A DNA stretch of 64,000 nt from Pseudomonadota bacterium (GTDB taxonomy: Bacteria; Desulfobacterota; Desulfovibrionia; Desulfovibrionales; Desulfovibrionaceae). The translations under genes and the position numbers were made by a program. Under the pieces are notes generated by a model. It was not told the DNA's origin. It did not search any database and saw only the letters and a program-made list of their open reading frames with translations. The DNA lies in NCBI GenBank assembly GCA_023460395.1, contig JAEWQB010000010.1, positions 310,001 through 374,000 of the forward strand, in the 5' to 3' direction. Positions 26,127 through 35,029 of this stretch are shown one piece after another (the stretch's first letter is position 1; each line of letters starts with the position of its first letter).

Positions 26127-27131
26127 TTACTGAGCGAGTTGTTCCAACTGCACTACGAGCCCCCGCTGCCCCACATATTCAGCAAGGCGGGCACGAAGCG
26201 CTTCCACATCCAGCACCGTAACGCGCCACTGGCCCGATACAGAGGTGGGGGCGAAAACGACCTGTTCCAACGCCACCTCGTCGAGCAGGTCCGTCCACCC
26301 CTGAAGCATTGTGTCAAACGCCTCCACGCCATCCGGGGTATACCAACCGTCAACCTGTAGCATAGCTCCCCCAGCCTGCACCATCTTTGCCGCACGGGAA
26401 TCAAAGTATGCGCCCCATACGTCGTACCAAGCGGTTTCAAGCGATTCGGAACGGGCGAATAACGGAGTCATGCCGGACGGTAGCGAGGCAGTGCCGTCCT
26501 GCAAGGAAACCGTCCAGATTTTCCCTTCCTGTGAGAGCCGCAAAGTGAGCGGAGCGTCTGAACTAGGCGAAAGCCCATACAATACATGAAGTCGGCCCAA
26601 AAGCTCCCATGTGCCGGGCTGTACGCTGCCGTACTGCGGATTATACGCCACTGTGGCGGTTTCTCCAAAAAATCCAAGTTTACGTAATTCCGTGCGCAGG
26701 GCCGCCCGGTTCACCTGTGCGTCTACCAGCAAGCGCATGGTGCCATCGCCCAAATTTTCCACCCCTTGCTCGGTATAGCTCACAATAAAACGGGAAGCCT
26801 TTGGGGCGAGGAAGGCCCTAAGAAAAACACCCCGCTCTTCAGAAAGCGCATCGCGGAGCATATCTTTTGCTTCGTCAAAAACAGCTTCACCAAAGGCGGC
26901 CCTCCGGGCTTCATCCCGGTTGGTGGGCAGCATGGCGTCTTTTTCGGTTGCAGTCTGCGCACGGTCTACCCACAACGCTTGCGCCGGACGAGCGAACGCG
27001 CTACCGCCGGACGCCACACCAAGAACCACGCAAAAAAACGCTACCACGCAGGGGCGGAGCACACGGTGTGAACCGGAGGCGACAGGGCGGAACAGGGGAA
27101 ACAAAACAAAAGAACGGGACGGGAATGGCAT
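26127..27131 (-). CDS. Exported protein of unknown function
   Basis: 334 aa from the ATG that has GGAG 6 nt upstream (two codons inside the longest frame). The N-terminus has a long basic region and hydrophobic stretch RPCVVAFFCVVLGVASGGSA (~28-47) ending in a likely signal-peptidase site near SAFA-RP. The mature protein begins with an NRDEARRAAFGEAVFDEAKD helix, reminiscent of other exported proteins with a Lpp20/FlgT-like fold, followed by a region repeating the pattern 'TW/GLV...VRLRV...'. No enzyme motif is seen. It is a single gene with its own terminator. Confidence 0.75.
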   Translation of the reverse strand: MPFPSRSFVLFPLFRPVASGSHRVLRPCVVAFFCVVLGVASGGSAFARPAQALWVDRAQTATEKDAMLPTNRDEARRAAFGEAVFDEAKDMLRDALSEERGVFLRAFLAPKASRFIVSYTEQGVENLGDGTMRLLVDAQVNRAALRTELRKLGFFGETATVAYNPQYGSVQPGTWELLGRLHVLYGLSPSSDAPLTLRLSQEGKIWTVSLQDGTASLPSGMTPLFARSESLETAWYDVWGAYFDSRAAKMVQAGGAMLQVDGWYTPDGVEAFDTMLQGWTDLLDEVALEQVVFAPTSVSGQWRVTVLDVEALRARLAEYVGQRGLVVQLEQLAQ

Positions 27132-27281
27132 GGGCATCTCCTACAATCATATGCCACGCTTCTATCTGCTCTGTGGCAGTGCGTTGGCAACGTATCGGGC
27201 CACCGGCTGAAAAAGTACCAGAATAGCACGGCGCAAAGGGACGGGTGCGCTGGTCCGCTGGCCCCCGCGGGTCCGGGTGGC

Positions 27282-27303
27282 AAAAAGGCCGGGAGTCCCG
27301 GCC
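27282..27303 (-). terminator. Terminator after purM
   Basis: GGCCGGG / CCCGGCC with a 3-nt loop, then TTTTT on the minus strand, 30 bp past the purM stop. Confidence 0.8.
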
Positions 27304-27332
27304 TTCTTCATAACGAATCTGTCAACTTCGCG

Positions 27333-28409
27333 CTACAGGCAAGCCGCGTTTTCTTCAGGAAAAACCACCTGCACCTGCTCCGCCTCATCATGGGCTCGCC
27401 GTTCTATGGAACCGATAACCCACGCGTTTTGGTGCAACGCCTCCAGCCGGGACATGACATCTTCGCACACTTCCGGGCTGACGATGAGCACATAGCCAAT
27501 GCCTGTATTGAAGATTTGCAGCATTTCCGGCCAGGAAAGGTTGCCCTGTTCCTTCAGCCAATGGAACACAGGCTGCACATCCCAGCTACCAAAGGTAATA
27601 TTGGCCTGCACGGCAGAGGGCAATACGCGGGGCAGGTTATCATAGAACCCACCACCTGTAACATGCACCATGCCTTTGATTTCAAAGTCACGCAGGAGAT
27701 TGCGCACGGTTTCCACGTAGATGGCTGTGGGCTCCAGCAACACCTCCGCCACGGTACGATCTGTACCGGGGAAGGGATCGTGTCCCGAAAGCCCGCTTTG
27801 CTCCAACAATTTGCGGACTAGCGAGTAACCGTTGGAATGCGGTCCTGTGGAGGCAAGCCCAATGACCACGTCGTGCACACGAATGCCGGAACCATCCACA
27901 AGACGAGCGTTGTCGGCAATGCCTACGCAGAACCCCGCGAGATCATACTCGCCGTCTTCGTACATGGTAGGCATTTCCGCCGTTTCCCCGCCCAACAAAG
28001 CAGCGTGAGAGCGCTTGCACCCTTCCGCCACCCCGGCAACCACCTGTTGCGCCTTATCCACATCCAAGCGGCCTGTTGCAAAATAGTCCAAAAAGAACAA
28101 AGGCTTGGCACCTTGAACCAAAATATCATTCACACTCATGGCCACAAGGTCAATGCCCACGGTGTCGTGCTTGTCAAACTGGAACGCCAGCTTAAGCTTG
28201 GTTCCCACTCCATCGGTGGAAGCCACCAACACAGGGTCTTCCATTCCAGAGAGGTCTGGTTTGAACAGTCCGCCGAATCCGCCGATATCGGACAGTACGC
28301 CGTTAATGTGCGTTGCCGCGACGAGACTCTTTATTCTGCTCACAAGGGCGTTACCGGCATTGATATTCACCCCGGCCTCGGTGTACGCTCTTGCACGATC
28401 TTCAGGCAT
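27333..28409 (-). CDS. purM: Phosphoribosylformylglycinamidine cyclo-ligase
   Basis: ATP-dependent ring closure forming aminoimidazole ribonucleotide in purine synthesis. 358 aa from the ATG at 28409, which is 8 nt after AAGGAG; an ATG two codons earlier is too close to it. Typical blocks: YTEAGVNINAGNALVSRIKS, DIGGFGGLFKPDL, STDGVGTKLKLAFQFDKHDT and LDYFATGRLD, and the C-terminal ITGGGFYDNLPRVLP-like VTGGGFYDNLPRVLP. No missing residues. It is a single gene with no other pur gene adjacent. Confidence 0.96.
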   Translation of the reverse strand: MPEDRARAYTEAGVNINAGNALVSRIKSLVAATHINGVLSDIGGFGGLFKPDLSGMEDPVLVASTDGVGTKLKLAFQFDKHDTVGIDLVAMSVNDILVQGAKPLFFLDYFATGRLDVDKAQQVVAGVAEGCKRSHAALLGGETAEMPTMYEDGEYDLAGFCVGIADNARLVDGSGIRVHDVVIGLASTGPHSNGYSLVRKLLEQSGLSGHDPFPGTDRTVAEVLLEPTAIYVETVRNLLRDFEIKGMVHVTGGGFYDNLPRVLPSAVQANITFGSWDVQPVFHWLKEQGNLSWPEMLQIFNTGIGYVLIVSPEVCEDVMSRLEALHQNAWVIGSIERRAHDEAEQVQVVFPEENAACL

Positions 28410-28496
28410 GTACATTGCTCCTTAACACAGTGTCGCTACGTGATTTTCGGAAGCCCTTCATAGGCTTTTAGCGCTCAAAGAGCAAGGAGAACTCCA

Positions 28497-28961
28497 ATGA
28501 GTGGAAAACTCCCACGATTTCGCACGATAAGGCTCCCACAGCCACCAAGGATGCGACTTTTACTGATTTTCCTGATGTGCGGGGCTCCGTTCTTCCCCCT
28601 GCCGTCCACCCCGGTTCCCTCGCTGCTCGTGCCACAGGCGGCATTGGCAAACACGCCTCCGTTATCCGGGCAGGACTCCGCGCGTAAAGACTCGGTTATC
28701 GGCACTTCAACAGACAGCATCTTTCTGGGACGCGACGGGGAGACGGGAGACAGAATCCTTCGTTCCACCCCTTCGCACGACACGTCAACCCCGTCTGGCA
28801 ACGGCACTCAGCAAGAAATTAATATTGAAGTCTATCCGCGCGTGTACCCCCCGTATATGCCGGGCGGGTGGGGCAAGGATCGACCAGAAAAATCGCGTCC
28901 GTCAAACAGGCCGAACAAATCTGGCAATCCGAACGTTCCAACCCGGCCCCTTCCACAATGA
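28497..28961 (+). CDS. Small exported proline-rich protein of unknown function
   Basis: 154 aa. AAGGAG lies 8 nt before the ATG. A signal-peptide-like segment (MRLLLIFLMCGAPFFPLPST, ~19-38) may be cleaved near AALA-NT. The rest is low-complexity Ser/Thr/Pro/Asp sequence, ending in a Pro/Arg/Lys/Asn-rich tail (PPYMPGGWGKDRPEKSRPSN). No family recognised. Its TGA overlaps the amrS ATG, so the pair is translationally coupled. Confidence 0.6.
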   Translation: MSGKLPRFRTIRLPQPPRMRLLLIFLMCGAPFFPLPSTPVPSLLVPQAALANTPPLSGQDSARKDSVIGTSTDSIFLGRDGETGDRILRSTPSHDTSTPSGNGTQQEINIEVYPRVYPPYMPGGWGKDRPEKSRPSNRPNKSGNPNVPTRPLPQ

Positions 28962-30043
28962 CACACGAGAAGCCGCTTTCCCCTCACGGCACAGCAGGCA
29001 TGCACTCTGCCCTGCTCTGGGCACCGCTCTCTCAGCAGAGAGTGCAATGTGTTCTATGTGCGCACCGGTGTGTTATTCCCGTAGGTTCAGTGGGACGCTG
29101 CGGCGTGCGGCATAATCGAAATGGAGAATTGCTAACCTGCGCCTATGAACGCATTGCCGCCGCGAACCTTGATCCCGTGGAAAAGAAACCGCTCTACCAT
29201 TTCTTGCCCGGCACCATGACACTCTCTTTCGGCACGGCAGGCTGCAATATGCGGTGCGCCTTTTGCCAAAACGCCCCGCTGTCTCAAGCACGCCAAAGTC
29301 ATCGAACCTCTGTCACAGAAACGCAACGCCGATGTAGCGAGGGGCAGCGCATTACACCAGAGGCTCTAGTGGCGGAAGCCCTACGCCTTGGTGCGCAATC
29401 AATTGCCTACACCTATTCCGAGCCAACCATTTTCTTCGAGCTGATGAGGGATACCGCAACGCTTGCCGCTGAACACGGGCTGTACAATATTTTAGTTTCC
29501 AATGGGTACCAAAGCATTGAGACACTCGTTGCGCTGCAAGGACTCATCCATGCCTGCAACATTGATCTTAAAGCATTTTCCGAACGCTTCTATCGCGATG
29601 TGTGTGGTGCGCACCTTGCCCCCGTACTCGATACATTGCGTGCCATACACAGCATGGGATGGTGGCTGGAAGTTACCACGCTTCTTATTCCGCAAACCAA
29701 CGACACGGATGCCGAAGTACGTGGCATAGCCTCTTTTCTGCGCACCGAGTTGGGGGCTAACGTACCATGGCACATTTCACGTTTCCAACCAGCACACACG
29801 TTCAGACACCTTCCCCCAACCCCATTGGAAAAGATGGAACAAGCATGGCAGATAGGTCGGGAGCATGAATTACACTTCGTGTATCTGGGCAATGTACATG
29901 GACATCCTTCTGAACACACAACTTGCCCTTCTTGTGGAAACGTTGTAGTTCGCCGGACTGGATTCCGCGCCATTCCCCACGGCGTTCCACGTTGTCCGCA
30001 GTGCGGTTACTGTATCCCCGGCATATGGAGTAATACGGCATGA
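28958..30043 (+). CDS. amrS: AmrS-type radical SAM protein
   Basis: 361 aa. The radical SAM Fe4S4 motif is LSFGTAGCNMRCAFCQNAPL (CxxxCxxC). Preceding CVLCAHRCVIPVGSVGRCGV is the N-terminal Cys-rich block typical of the AmmeMemoRadiSam-system enzyme. The C-terminus has further CPSCGNVV and CPQCGYCI zinc-ribbon-like pairs. The start ATG at 28958 overlaps the previous stop; a longer frame from 28868 runs through the upstream gene. AmmeMemo partner proteins (AMMECR1, Memo) are not adjacent. It overlaps cobO by 4 bp. Confidence 0.9.
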   Translation: MTHEKPLSPHGTAGMHSALLWAPLSQQRVQCVLCAHRCVIPVGSVGRCGVRHNRNGELLTCAYERIAAANLDPVEKKPLYHFLPGTMTLSFGTAGCNMRCAFCQNAPLSQARQSHRTSVTETQRRCSEGQRITPEALVAEALRLGAQSIAYTYSEPTIFFELMRDTATLAAEHGLYNILVSNGYQSIETLVALQGLIHACNIDLKAFSERFYRDVCGAHLAPVLDTLRAIHSMGWWLEVTTLLIPQTNDTDAEVRGIASFLRTELGANVPWHISRFQPAHTFRHLPPTPLEKMEQAWQIGREHELHFVYLGNVHGHPSEHTTCPSCGNVVVRRTGFRAIPHGVPRCPQCGYCIPGIWSNTA

Positions 30044-30543
30044 TTCTTGTCAATACCGGCAACGGCAAAGGGAAAACCACCGCGTGTGTGGGGCTGGTCA
30101 TTCGCGCGATGGGGCAAGATTTCACTGTCGCCTTCGGTCAATTCATGAAACGAAATGACAAAGCCGGTGAACAAAAAATACTCAGCACGCTGTTGGGTGA
30201 CAACTTTCACGCCCAAGGCAAAGGATTCTTCACCCGCCCGGAACAATTCCCAGAGCACCGCACTGCGGCGCAATCGCTCATTCGCTGGGCAACCGAACGC
30301 ATACCACGCGTGGACATGCTGGTTCTGGACGAAGCGCTGTACGCCCTTTCCGCAGGACTACTGCAAAAAGAGGAACTGCAAGAGCTTATCGCCCTTGCCC
30401 GCACAGAAGAAACCCACTTGGTACTCTCCGGCAGAGGCTGCCCCGACTGGCTCACGCAAGAGGCCGAATTAGTGACAGAAATGACGGAAGTAAAGCATCC
30501 GTACAAACAAGGCATTCCCGCCCAAAAAGGCATTGAATTTTAG
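30040..30543 (+). CDS. cobO: Cob(I)yrinic acid a,c-diamide adenosyltransferase
   Basis: Adds the 5'-deoxyadenosyl group to cob(I)alamin or corrinoid precursors. 167 aa, CobO/BtuR length. P-loop ILVNTGNGKGKTTACVGLVI is at the N-terminus; VDMLVLDEALYALSAGLL is the Walker B segment; and the C-terminal EMTEVKHPYKQGIPAQKGIEF is a BtuR-family signature. The name btuR is equally usable. ATGA overlap with amrS indicates coupling of a radical SAM enzyme and an adenosylcobalamin enzyme. No cobalamin riboswitch was seen upstream. Confidence 0.93.
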   Translation: MILVNTGNGKGKTTACVGLVIRAMGQDFTVAFGQFMKRNDKAGEQKILSTLLGDNFHAQGKGFFTRPEQFPEHRTAAQSLIRWATERIPRVDMLVLDEALYALSAGLLQKEELQELIALARTEETHLVLSGRGCPDWLTQEAELVTEMTEVKHPYKQGIPAQKGIEF

Positions 30544-30544
30544 C

Positions 30545-30928
30545 ATGATAGATGTGCCTATCTGGAACTCGCGAGATGCCTTGAGCCGCATGGGAAGTGA
30601 TTCCGAACTGCTTACCCTGCTCGTTCGCACATTTCTGGACGATGCCGCCATCAAAGAACAACGCATAGCCGAATATGTCCGCCATGGCCTGAATAACCGA
30701 GCCTGTTTAGAGGCCCACGCCCTCAAGGGAGCCGCAGCCACGGTTGGTGCGGAACGGGTAGCGGCTTACGCGCGACATCTGGAAACTGCGTTGCGGATAT
30801 CCCCTTTCCCTGAACAAATGTCGGCGGCGCTGCCCGCTTCCCCCGCCCCTGCTACAGATATCCCCAAATTGCTGGCAACTATCCGCGAAGAACTGGACTT
30901 GCTGCGGCAACACGCCGTGGTAAAATAA
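30545..30928 (+). CDS. Histidine phosphotransfer (Hpt) domain protein
   Basis: 127 aa. The Hpt signature ACLEAHALKGAAATVGAERV contains the phospho-accepting His at residue 58, followed by a second long helix. The C-terminus is a Pro/Ala linker and a short helix (LLATIREELDLLRQHAVVK). It starts one base after the cobO stop. Such orphan Hpt modules relay phosphoryl groups between hybrid kinases and response regulators; the partners are not in the window. Confidence 0.85.
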   Translation: MIDVPIWNSRDALSRMGSDSELLTLLVRTFLDDAAIKEQRIAEYVRHGLNNRACLEAHALKGAAATVGAERVAAYARHLETALRISPFPEQMSAALPASPAPATDIPKLLATIREELDLLRQHAVVK

Positions 30929-30946
30929 CTATACTACGATTTTTAC

Positions 30947-30975
30947 TTGCCTCCGCCAGCGGTTTCGTCTATCAG
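30947..30975 (+). promoter_or_regulatory. Possible sigma-70 promoter of tRNA-Pro
   Basis: TTGCCT and TATCAG with a 17-bp spacer, ending 25 bp before the tRNA 5' end. A weak match; no other candidate is better. Confidence 0.35.
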
Positions 30976-31000
30976 ACCGCTTGCATCATCGAATTCCGTA

Positions 31001-31077
<77 letters not shown>

Positions 31078-31085
31078 TAAAAATC

Positions 31086-31119
31086 AAGGGCTTATGACAC
31101 ATCGTCATAAGCCCTTTTT
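31086..31119 (+). terminator. Terminator of tRNA-Pro supplied by the element
   Basis: AAGGGCTTATGAC / GTCATAAGCCCTT with a 5-nt loop then T5, 9 bp after the tRNA CCA. A different terminator follows the other att copy at 40167, as expected when integration swaps the tRNA 3' flank. Confidence 0.85.
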
Positions 31120-31135
31120 CTGTGAAACATTGTTT

Positions 31136-31158
31136 CCCTACCATCTCCCTACCAGAAT
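31136..31158. repeat. Integrase arm-type repeat, left copy
   Basis: A 23-bp sequence containing two CCCTACCA units 11 bp apart, identical to 39975-39997 near the other end. Both copies are at comparable distances inside the att sites, the position expected of integrase arm-binding sites. Confidence 0.6.
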
Positions 31159-31240
31159 TTGTTGATGGAGAGTGCAAACGTGTGATCCTTGTGCTTCAGA
31201 TACTAATGCTCCCAATCCTTCGTCTGACGTCCCGTATCAA

Positions 31241-31843
31241 CTACCGCTTCCTTTTTTTACCTCGTTTTTTTCTTACTGTTCCTTGAATAACCCTCAGGGA
31301 TCCCGAAGGCTGGATAACTTGCCGACCTCCTCCATCATCAACCGCATCTTTCGACGCGACTCTTCCCCGTTCACCTGTTTGACTCTCAATATCACTGCTT
31401 CCACTGGGGATTGGTACCGTGCCATGCCCCCCTTGGCTTCCAGTGCAAGAGCATCCCACGTTCATAGATTCACCTTCAGTTTGGACAACCTTCACTCCTC
31501 CCCCACTGCCTTCGCGATTTGCCTGCTCACGCTCGCTCAAGTTTAAAACGGCTGCTTCCAGCCTTTCCAGTCTCGACTCAAACGACTCGTGCGCCAAAGG
31601 ACTCCCCTCATCACGAGGAGACAAGTCACTAGGGTGATCCGACATGAAGTCCAAACCAAATTCTACTAAATTTTGCAGACACCTCCCGGTGGACACCCCA
31701 TACTCTTCAGACAAGGCGTTAAGCTTGTCTGCATAGCCTTCTGAAATACGCAGCGTAAACTGCTTACTCTTCTTTGCCGCACTTCCGGCTTGTTTTAATG
31801 ATAGCCCTAATTGTTTCGCGAAATGCAAATCAGCTCGAACCAT
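31241..31843 (-). CDS. Ribbon-helix-helix-like DNA-binding protein with long basic tail
   Basis: 200 aa. Residues ~25-65 (QFTLRISEGYADKLNALSEE YGVSTGRCLQNLVEFGL) have the beta-strand/helix/helix pattern of RHH (CopG/Arc-like) repressors. A short coiled segment (ESRLERLEAAVLNLSEREQA) follows, then a disordered Gly/Ser/Asp stretch and a strongly basic end (VRKKRGKKRKR). GAGGGG precedes the ATG. It is read toward attL; it may regulate the element or act as an accessory DNA-binding protein. Upstream, 31960-31973 is a palindrome TGTAATaaATTACA in an AT-rich stretch that could be its operator. 31974-32290 contains nothing else I can identify. Confidence 0.6.
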   Translation of the reverse strand: MVRADLHFAKQLGLSLKQAGSAAKKSKQFTLRISEGYADKLNALSEEYGVSTGRCLQNLVEFGLDFMSDHPSDLSPRDEGSPLAHESFESRLERLEAAVLNLSEREQANREGSGGGVKVVQTEGESMNVGCSCTGSQGGHGTVPIPSGSSDIESQTGERGRVASKDAVDDGGGRQVIQPSGSLRVIQGTVRKKRGKKRKR

Positions 31844-32204
31844 AGCTTTCCCCTCTTGGATGATGTCAACTGCTATCAGGTAAATACGATTCAGATATCT
31901 AACACAATTCGACTTACTTTTGACTCAATGTTGATTTCAAATATGATTTTTAAATTTCTTGTAATAAATTACATATTACATGAAAATTAAAAAATGTGTC
32001 AGCTCACTATTAATGGGCAGTTTCTACGTAATTATCCCGTGGAAAAAGATATAGCTGATCATAGCTATGCCTCTTTGAGATGATGTAAATTTCCCACATA
32101 AACAGCGTGAACTACCCTGGCATTCAGATCTTGAGGGGCATTAAGCAGGCCGTGAACGGTGTTCTTCGTGCACGACCTCTACAGAAAGTGCGGTTGAGTA
32201 TTTG

Positions 32205-32275
32205 AGTAGCCCCCTTCAATTGGACCAAGATCTTCGACCAGTTGGAGTAGCCCCCAATTCGACCGGACACCTCGG
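32205..32275. repeat. Short degenerate repeats next to the IS3 remnant
   Basis: GAGTAGCCCCC occurs at about 32205 and again about 40 bp later, each followed by an AATTxGACC block. This may be a decayed end of the IS3-type element or a rearranged fragment. Confidence 0.3.
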
Positions 32276-32419
32276 CCAACCGAAGAGGTAGTGCTAGAGG
32301 TATGTCCAGACATCGTGTTAATGAGATTTCTACAGTCACGGCAGTGGACGTGGTCCAGCATCGCTGATGGCGCATTGCGAAAAAAACCTGTGAAATCTTC
32401 AAAAATGAAAGGCCATCTC

Positions 32420-32599
32420 TACGACGAGAGATGGCCAGAAAAGCAGTTAGATAAGAAAAGACTGAGTATATGGAAGGTATGTACGGTCTTCAGGATCAGT
32501 GCAACGTACTACAAATCTAAGGCTAGGCTTTCAACCGAGAACGAGATGCTCGCGGACTGCCTTATCCGTTTCGAACACACCCAGCGGAACTGAAATTTC
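32420..32599 (+). pseudogene. IS3-family transposase OrfB remnant, left part
   Basis: Shifted frames contain REMARKAVR, then VCTVFRISATYYKSKARLST and ENEMLADCLIRFEHTQRN, matching the N-terminal part of IS3-group OrfB (family pattern 'CRVFGISxTCYRY...ENxxIADWLxRLTxNQRNWGFGL'). The Trp codon after QRN is TGA here. The sequence stops at the IS66-type insertion at 32600 and resumes at 37008, where the same frame gives FTMFFLQLRNVRGY, the expected continuation. Confidence 0.8.
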
Positions 32600-32677
32600 G
32601 TAAGCGCACGATAAACCCCTTCTTACAGCACCACTCCATCAATGCCATGATGCCCTTCAGATCAAGGAGGAGAATTC

Positions 32678-33022
32678 ATGGCCAAGGCATCCCGACAACA
32701 GAAGAAGCACCGTTCAGCCGATTTTTGGCGTAAGCATGTCGATGGTTGGCGTGCGAGCAAGCTGACGCAAGCCGAATACTGCCGCAGACATAAGCTTTCG
32801 GCAGGCGCGTTTTATCACTGGAAGCGGCGTTTCCTAGAGCAAAGCGAAGATGTTTCCGGCAACACGCCGGACATCGTTGCGATTCCGGTTCAGCAGATCA
32901 CGGTCAAGGAAATCCAGCAACCGATCATTTTGCATGCTTCAGGCTACCAGGTAGAGCTGGCAGGCGACTTTTGCCAGGGCACCCTCGTCAAGCTCCTTGA
33001 AACCCTTGGCCGGTTCGCATGA
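32678..33022 (+). CDS. tnpA: IS66 TnpA accessory protein
   Basis: 114 aa with an N-terminal helix-turn-helix-like region (FWRKHVDGWRASKLTQAEYC RRHKLSAGAFYHWKRRF), the IS66 OrfA/TnpA pattern. AGGAGG precedes the ATG. Its stop overlaps the tnpB start (ATGA), the translational coupling usual in this family. Role: DNA-binding accessory protein needed for transposition. Confidence 0.9.
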   Translation: MAKASRQQKKHRSADFWRKHVDGWRASKLTQAEYCRRHKLSAGAFYHWKRRFLEQSEDVSGNTPDIVAIPVQQITVKEIQQPIILHASGYQVELAGDFCQGTLVKLLETLGRFA

Positions 33023-33369
33023 TCCTGCATTCAAACACACGGGTCTACCTCGTGCTGGGCTCAACTGATTTGCGCAAGGCCGTCAACGGCCTGTCCCTCC
33101 TTGTCGCCGGTCTTCCAGAGATGGATGTTTTCAGCGGGCAGCTGTTCGTCTTTTGCAACAAAAGCCGGACGCTCATCAAAATCCTCTACTGGGATCGCAA
33201 CGGGTTTTGTCTGTGGCAGAAGCGGTTGGAGAAGCATCGCTTCTTTTGGCCCGAGTCCAGGGAGCAGGCCCTGGAGCTTGGGGCACGTGAGCTTTCGTGG
33301 CTCCTTGAAGGACTCGACCCCACGCGGATGCAGGGCCATCCGAGTCTGAAATATTCGACTATTTTTTGA
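33019..33369 (+). CDS. tnpB: IS66 TnpB (Orf2) accessory protein
   Basis: 116 aa with the classical IS66 Orf2 pattern: LVLGSTDLRKAVNGLSLLVA near the N-terminus, FCNKSRTLIKILYWDRNGFC and LWQKRLEKHRFFWP in the centre, and LSWLLEGLD near the end. Complete. The gene lies between tnpA and tnpC. It is unrelated to the TnpB nuclease of IS200/IS605. Confidence 0.93.
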   Translation: MILHSNTRVYLVLGSTDLRKAVNGLSLLVAGLPEMDVFSGQLFVFCNKSRTLIKILYWDRNGFCLWQKRLEKHRFFWPESREQALELGARELSWLLEGLDPTRMQGHPSLKYSTIF

Positions 33370-33411
33370 CTATTATCTTTACATTTCAGTATATTATATG
33401 TAAAAACCTCC

Positions 33412-34950
33412 ATGAGCAACGCAGTCCTGCCAAATGATCCCAAGGCTTTGAAAGCCATCCTTGCCGACCGGGACGAATACATTTCCGAGTTGCAGGAGCA
33501 GGTCCGGTGGCTCAAGGCCGTCATTCATGCGGCGACTTCGGAACGTCGAGCCAAGCCCAATGCCAATGAACGGCAGTATTCGTTGTTTGACGAGGCGGAG
33601 GCTGTTGCTGCTGAGTTTCTGAAAGCCGACGACAGCACCGTCGCCGTGCCCAGCCATACCCGCAGGAAGAGAGGTCGGCGTCCCATTCCGCCAACTTTCC
33701 CCCGTGTGGAAGTTGTTCACGACCTGCCTGAAGAGGACAAGACGTGCCCCTGCGGCTCTCCTTTGACCCGCATCGGTGAAGAGGTCAGCGAAAAGGTGGA
33801 CTTCATTCCGGCAAAGATTCAGGTGGTGCGCCACGTCCGGCCCAAGTACGCCTGCCGCGAGTGCGAGGGCGTGGAGGACGACAGCCCCACCGTGAAGATA
33901 GCCCCTATGCCGCCGCAGGTAATTCCCAAGGGCATCGCCACACCTGGTCTCCTGGCCTATGTCCTGGCTTCCAAGTTTGTGGACGGGCTGCCGTTTTATC
34001 GCCAAGAGCGCATGTTCGCCAGGTTGGGCCTGGATGTTTCCCGGAGCACCATGTGCGGCTGGGCTCTGCGGGTCGCCGAGGCTTGTGAGCCGATCATGGG
34101 CCTTCTGCACGAAGAGATTCTGTCTGGGCCGGTCTTGAATCTGGATGAAACCACGGTGCAGGTGTTGAAAGAACCTGGCCGGAAGAACACGAGCAAATCG
34201 TATATGTGGCTCGCCCGAGGCGGACCTCCTGGAAAACCCGGCGTACTCTTTCATTATTCGCCCTCGCGTTCCGGCAAGATTGCCGAGGAGTTGGTGCGCG
34301 ATTTTTCAGGCTACCTGCAAACCGACGGTTATGCGGGGTACAACGCACTGGGAGAGCGGGAGGGCATCATCCATGTGGGCTGCATGGCGCACGTGCGACG
34401 CAAATTCATGGACGTGCTCAAGGCCGGGACAAAGAAACGCGGCACGGCTCAGGAGGTGGTCGATCTTATTGCTCAACTCTACGGCCTGGAAAAACAGGCC
34501 CGGCAAGCGGGCTTTGATGCGGATCGCATCCAGGCCATGCGTCAGAACCAGTCCCGTCAGATCATGGACACCATAAAGGCCTTGCTTCTGGAGCGGGGAC
34601 AGCCCACGCCGCCCAAAAGCCTTCTCGGGCGGGCTATAGCCTATGCCTTGGGACAGTGGGAACGAGTTGAAACGTATCTTGAAGACGGAATCTTGCTGCC
34701 AGATAACAATTTGGCCGAAAACGCCATCCGTCCCTTTGCGGTTGGTCGGAAGAACTGGCTCTTTTCAGGTTCACCCAGAGGCGCTGCAGCAAACGCGGCC
34801 TTGTACAGCTTGGTCGAGACGGCGAAGGCCAATGGACTGGAACCATTGCGATATCTGCACTTTCTCTTTGAAGAGCTGCCGGGCGTGAAGTCGGATGATG
34901 AGAGAAGAAGCTTGTTGCCGCAGTATCTTGCCCCTGAAGAACTGGTGTGA
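33412..34950 (+). CDS. tnpC: IS66 transposase TnpC
   Basis: 512 aa, full length. N-terminal leucine-zipper-like helix (EYISELQEQVRWLKAVIHAA) and a zinc-finger segment (CPCGSPL...YACRECEGV). The DDE core has LNLDETTVQVLKEPG, YLQTDGYAGYNAL and the C-terminal DNNLAENAIRPFAVGRKNWL with the last Glu. IS66 C-terminal domain ends near EELPGVKSDDERRSLLPQYL. No frameshift or stop, so the element could be active. Confidence 0.95.
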   Translation: MSNAVLPNDPKALKAILADRDEYISELQEQVRWLKAVIHAATSERRAKPNANERQYSLFDEAEAVAAEFLKADDSTVAVPSHTRRKRGRRPIPPTFPRVEVVHDLPEEDKTCPCGSPLTRIGEEVSEKVDFIPAKIQVVRHVRPKYACRECEGVEDDSPTVKIAPMPPQVIPKGIATPGLLAYVLASKFVDGLPFYRQERMFARLGLDVSRSTMCGWALRVAEACEPIMGLLHEEILSGPVLNLDETTVQVLKEPGRKNTSKSYMWLARGGPPGKPGVLFHYSPSRSGKIAEELVRDFSGYLQTDGYAGYNALGEREGIIHVGCMAHVRRKFMDVLKAGTKKRGTAQEVVDLIAQLYGLEKQARQAGFDADRIQAMRQNQSRQIMDTIKALLLERGQPTPPKSLLGRAIAYALGQWERVETYLEDGILLPDNNLAENAIRPFAVGRKNWLFSGSPRGAAANAALYSLVETAKANGLEPLRYLHFLFEELPGVKSDDERRSLLPQYLAPEELV

Positions 34951-35029
34951 TAGCTAGATGGTGAAGATTGGAAGAGGCTAAGAAAATTTACGCTTACCTT
35001 CAAACAATCACACCATAAAGGGGGATAAA

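Larger units (their letters stand above)
32600..34997 (+). mobile_element. IS66-family insertion sequence
   Basis: About 2.4 kb from the left end GTAAGCG to an inverted CGCTTAC at 34991-34997, holding the three canonical IS66 genes tnpA, tnpB and tnpC in order. The right flank (CTTCAAAC) does not match the left flank (GAAATTTC), so this end was not used for the present insertion. Confidence 0.85.

Noticed and set aside
29900..30060. Cobalamin riboswitch before cobO or the TonB operon
   Set aside because: No B12-box-like sequence and no leader; cobO overlaps amrS.
34991..35005. IS66 inner right end as the true insertion boundary
   Set aside because: Its flank CTTCAAAC does not match GAAATTTC on the left, whereas the outer end at 36999 does.
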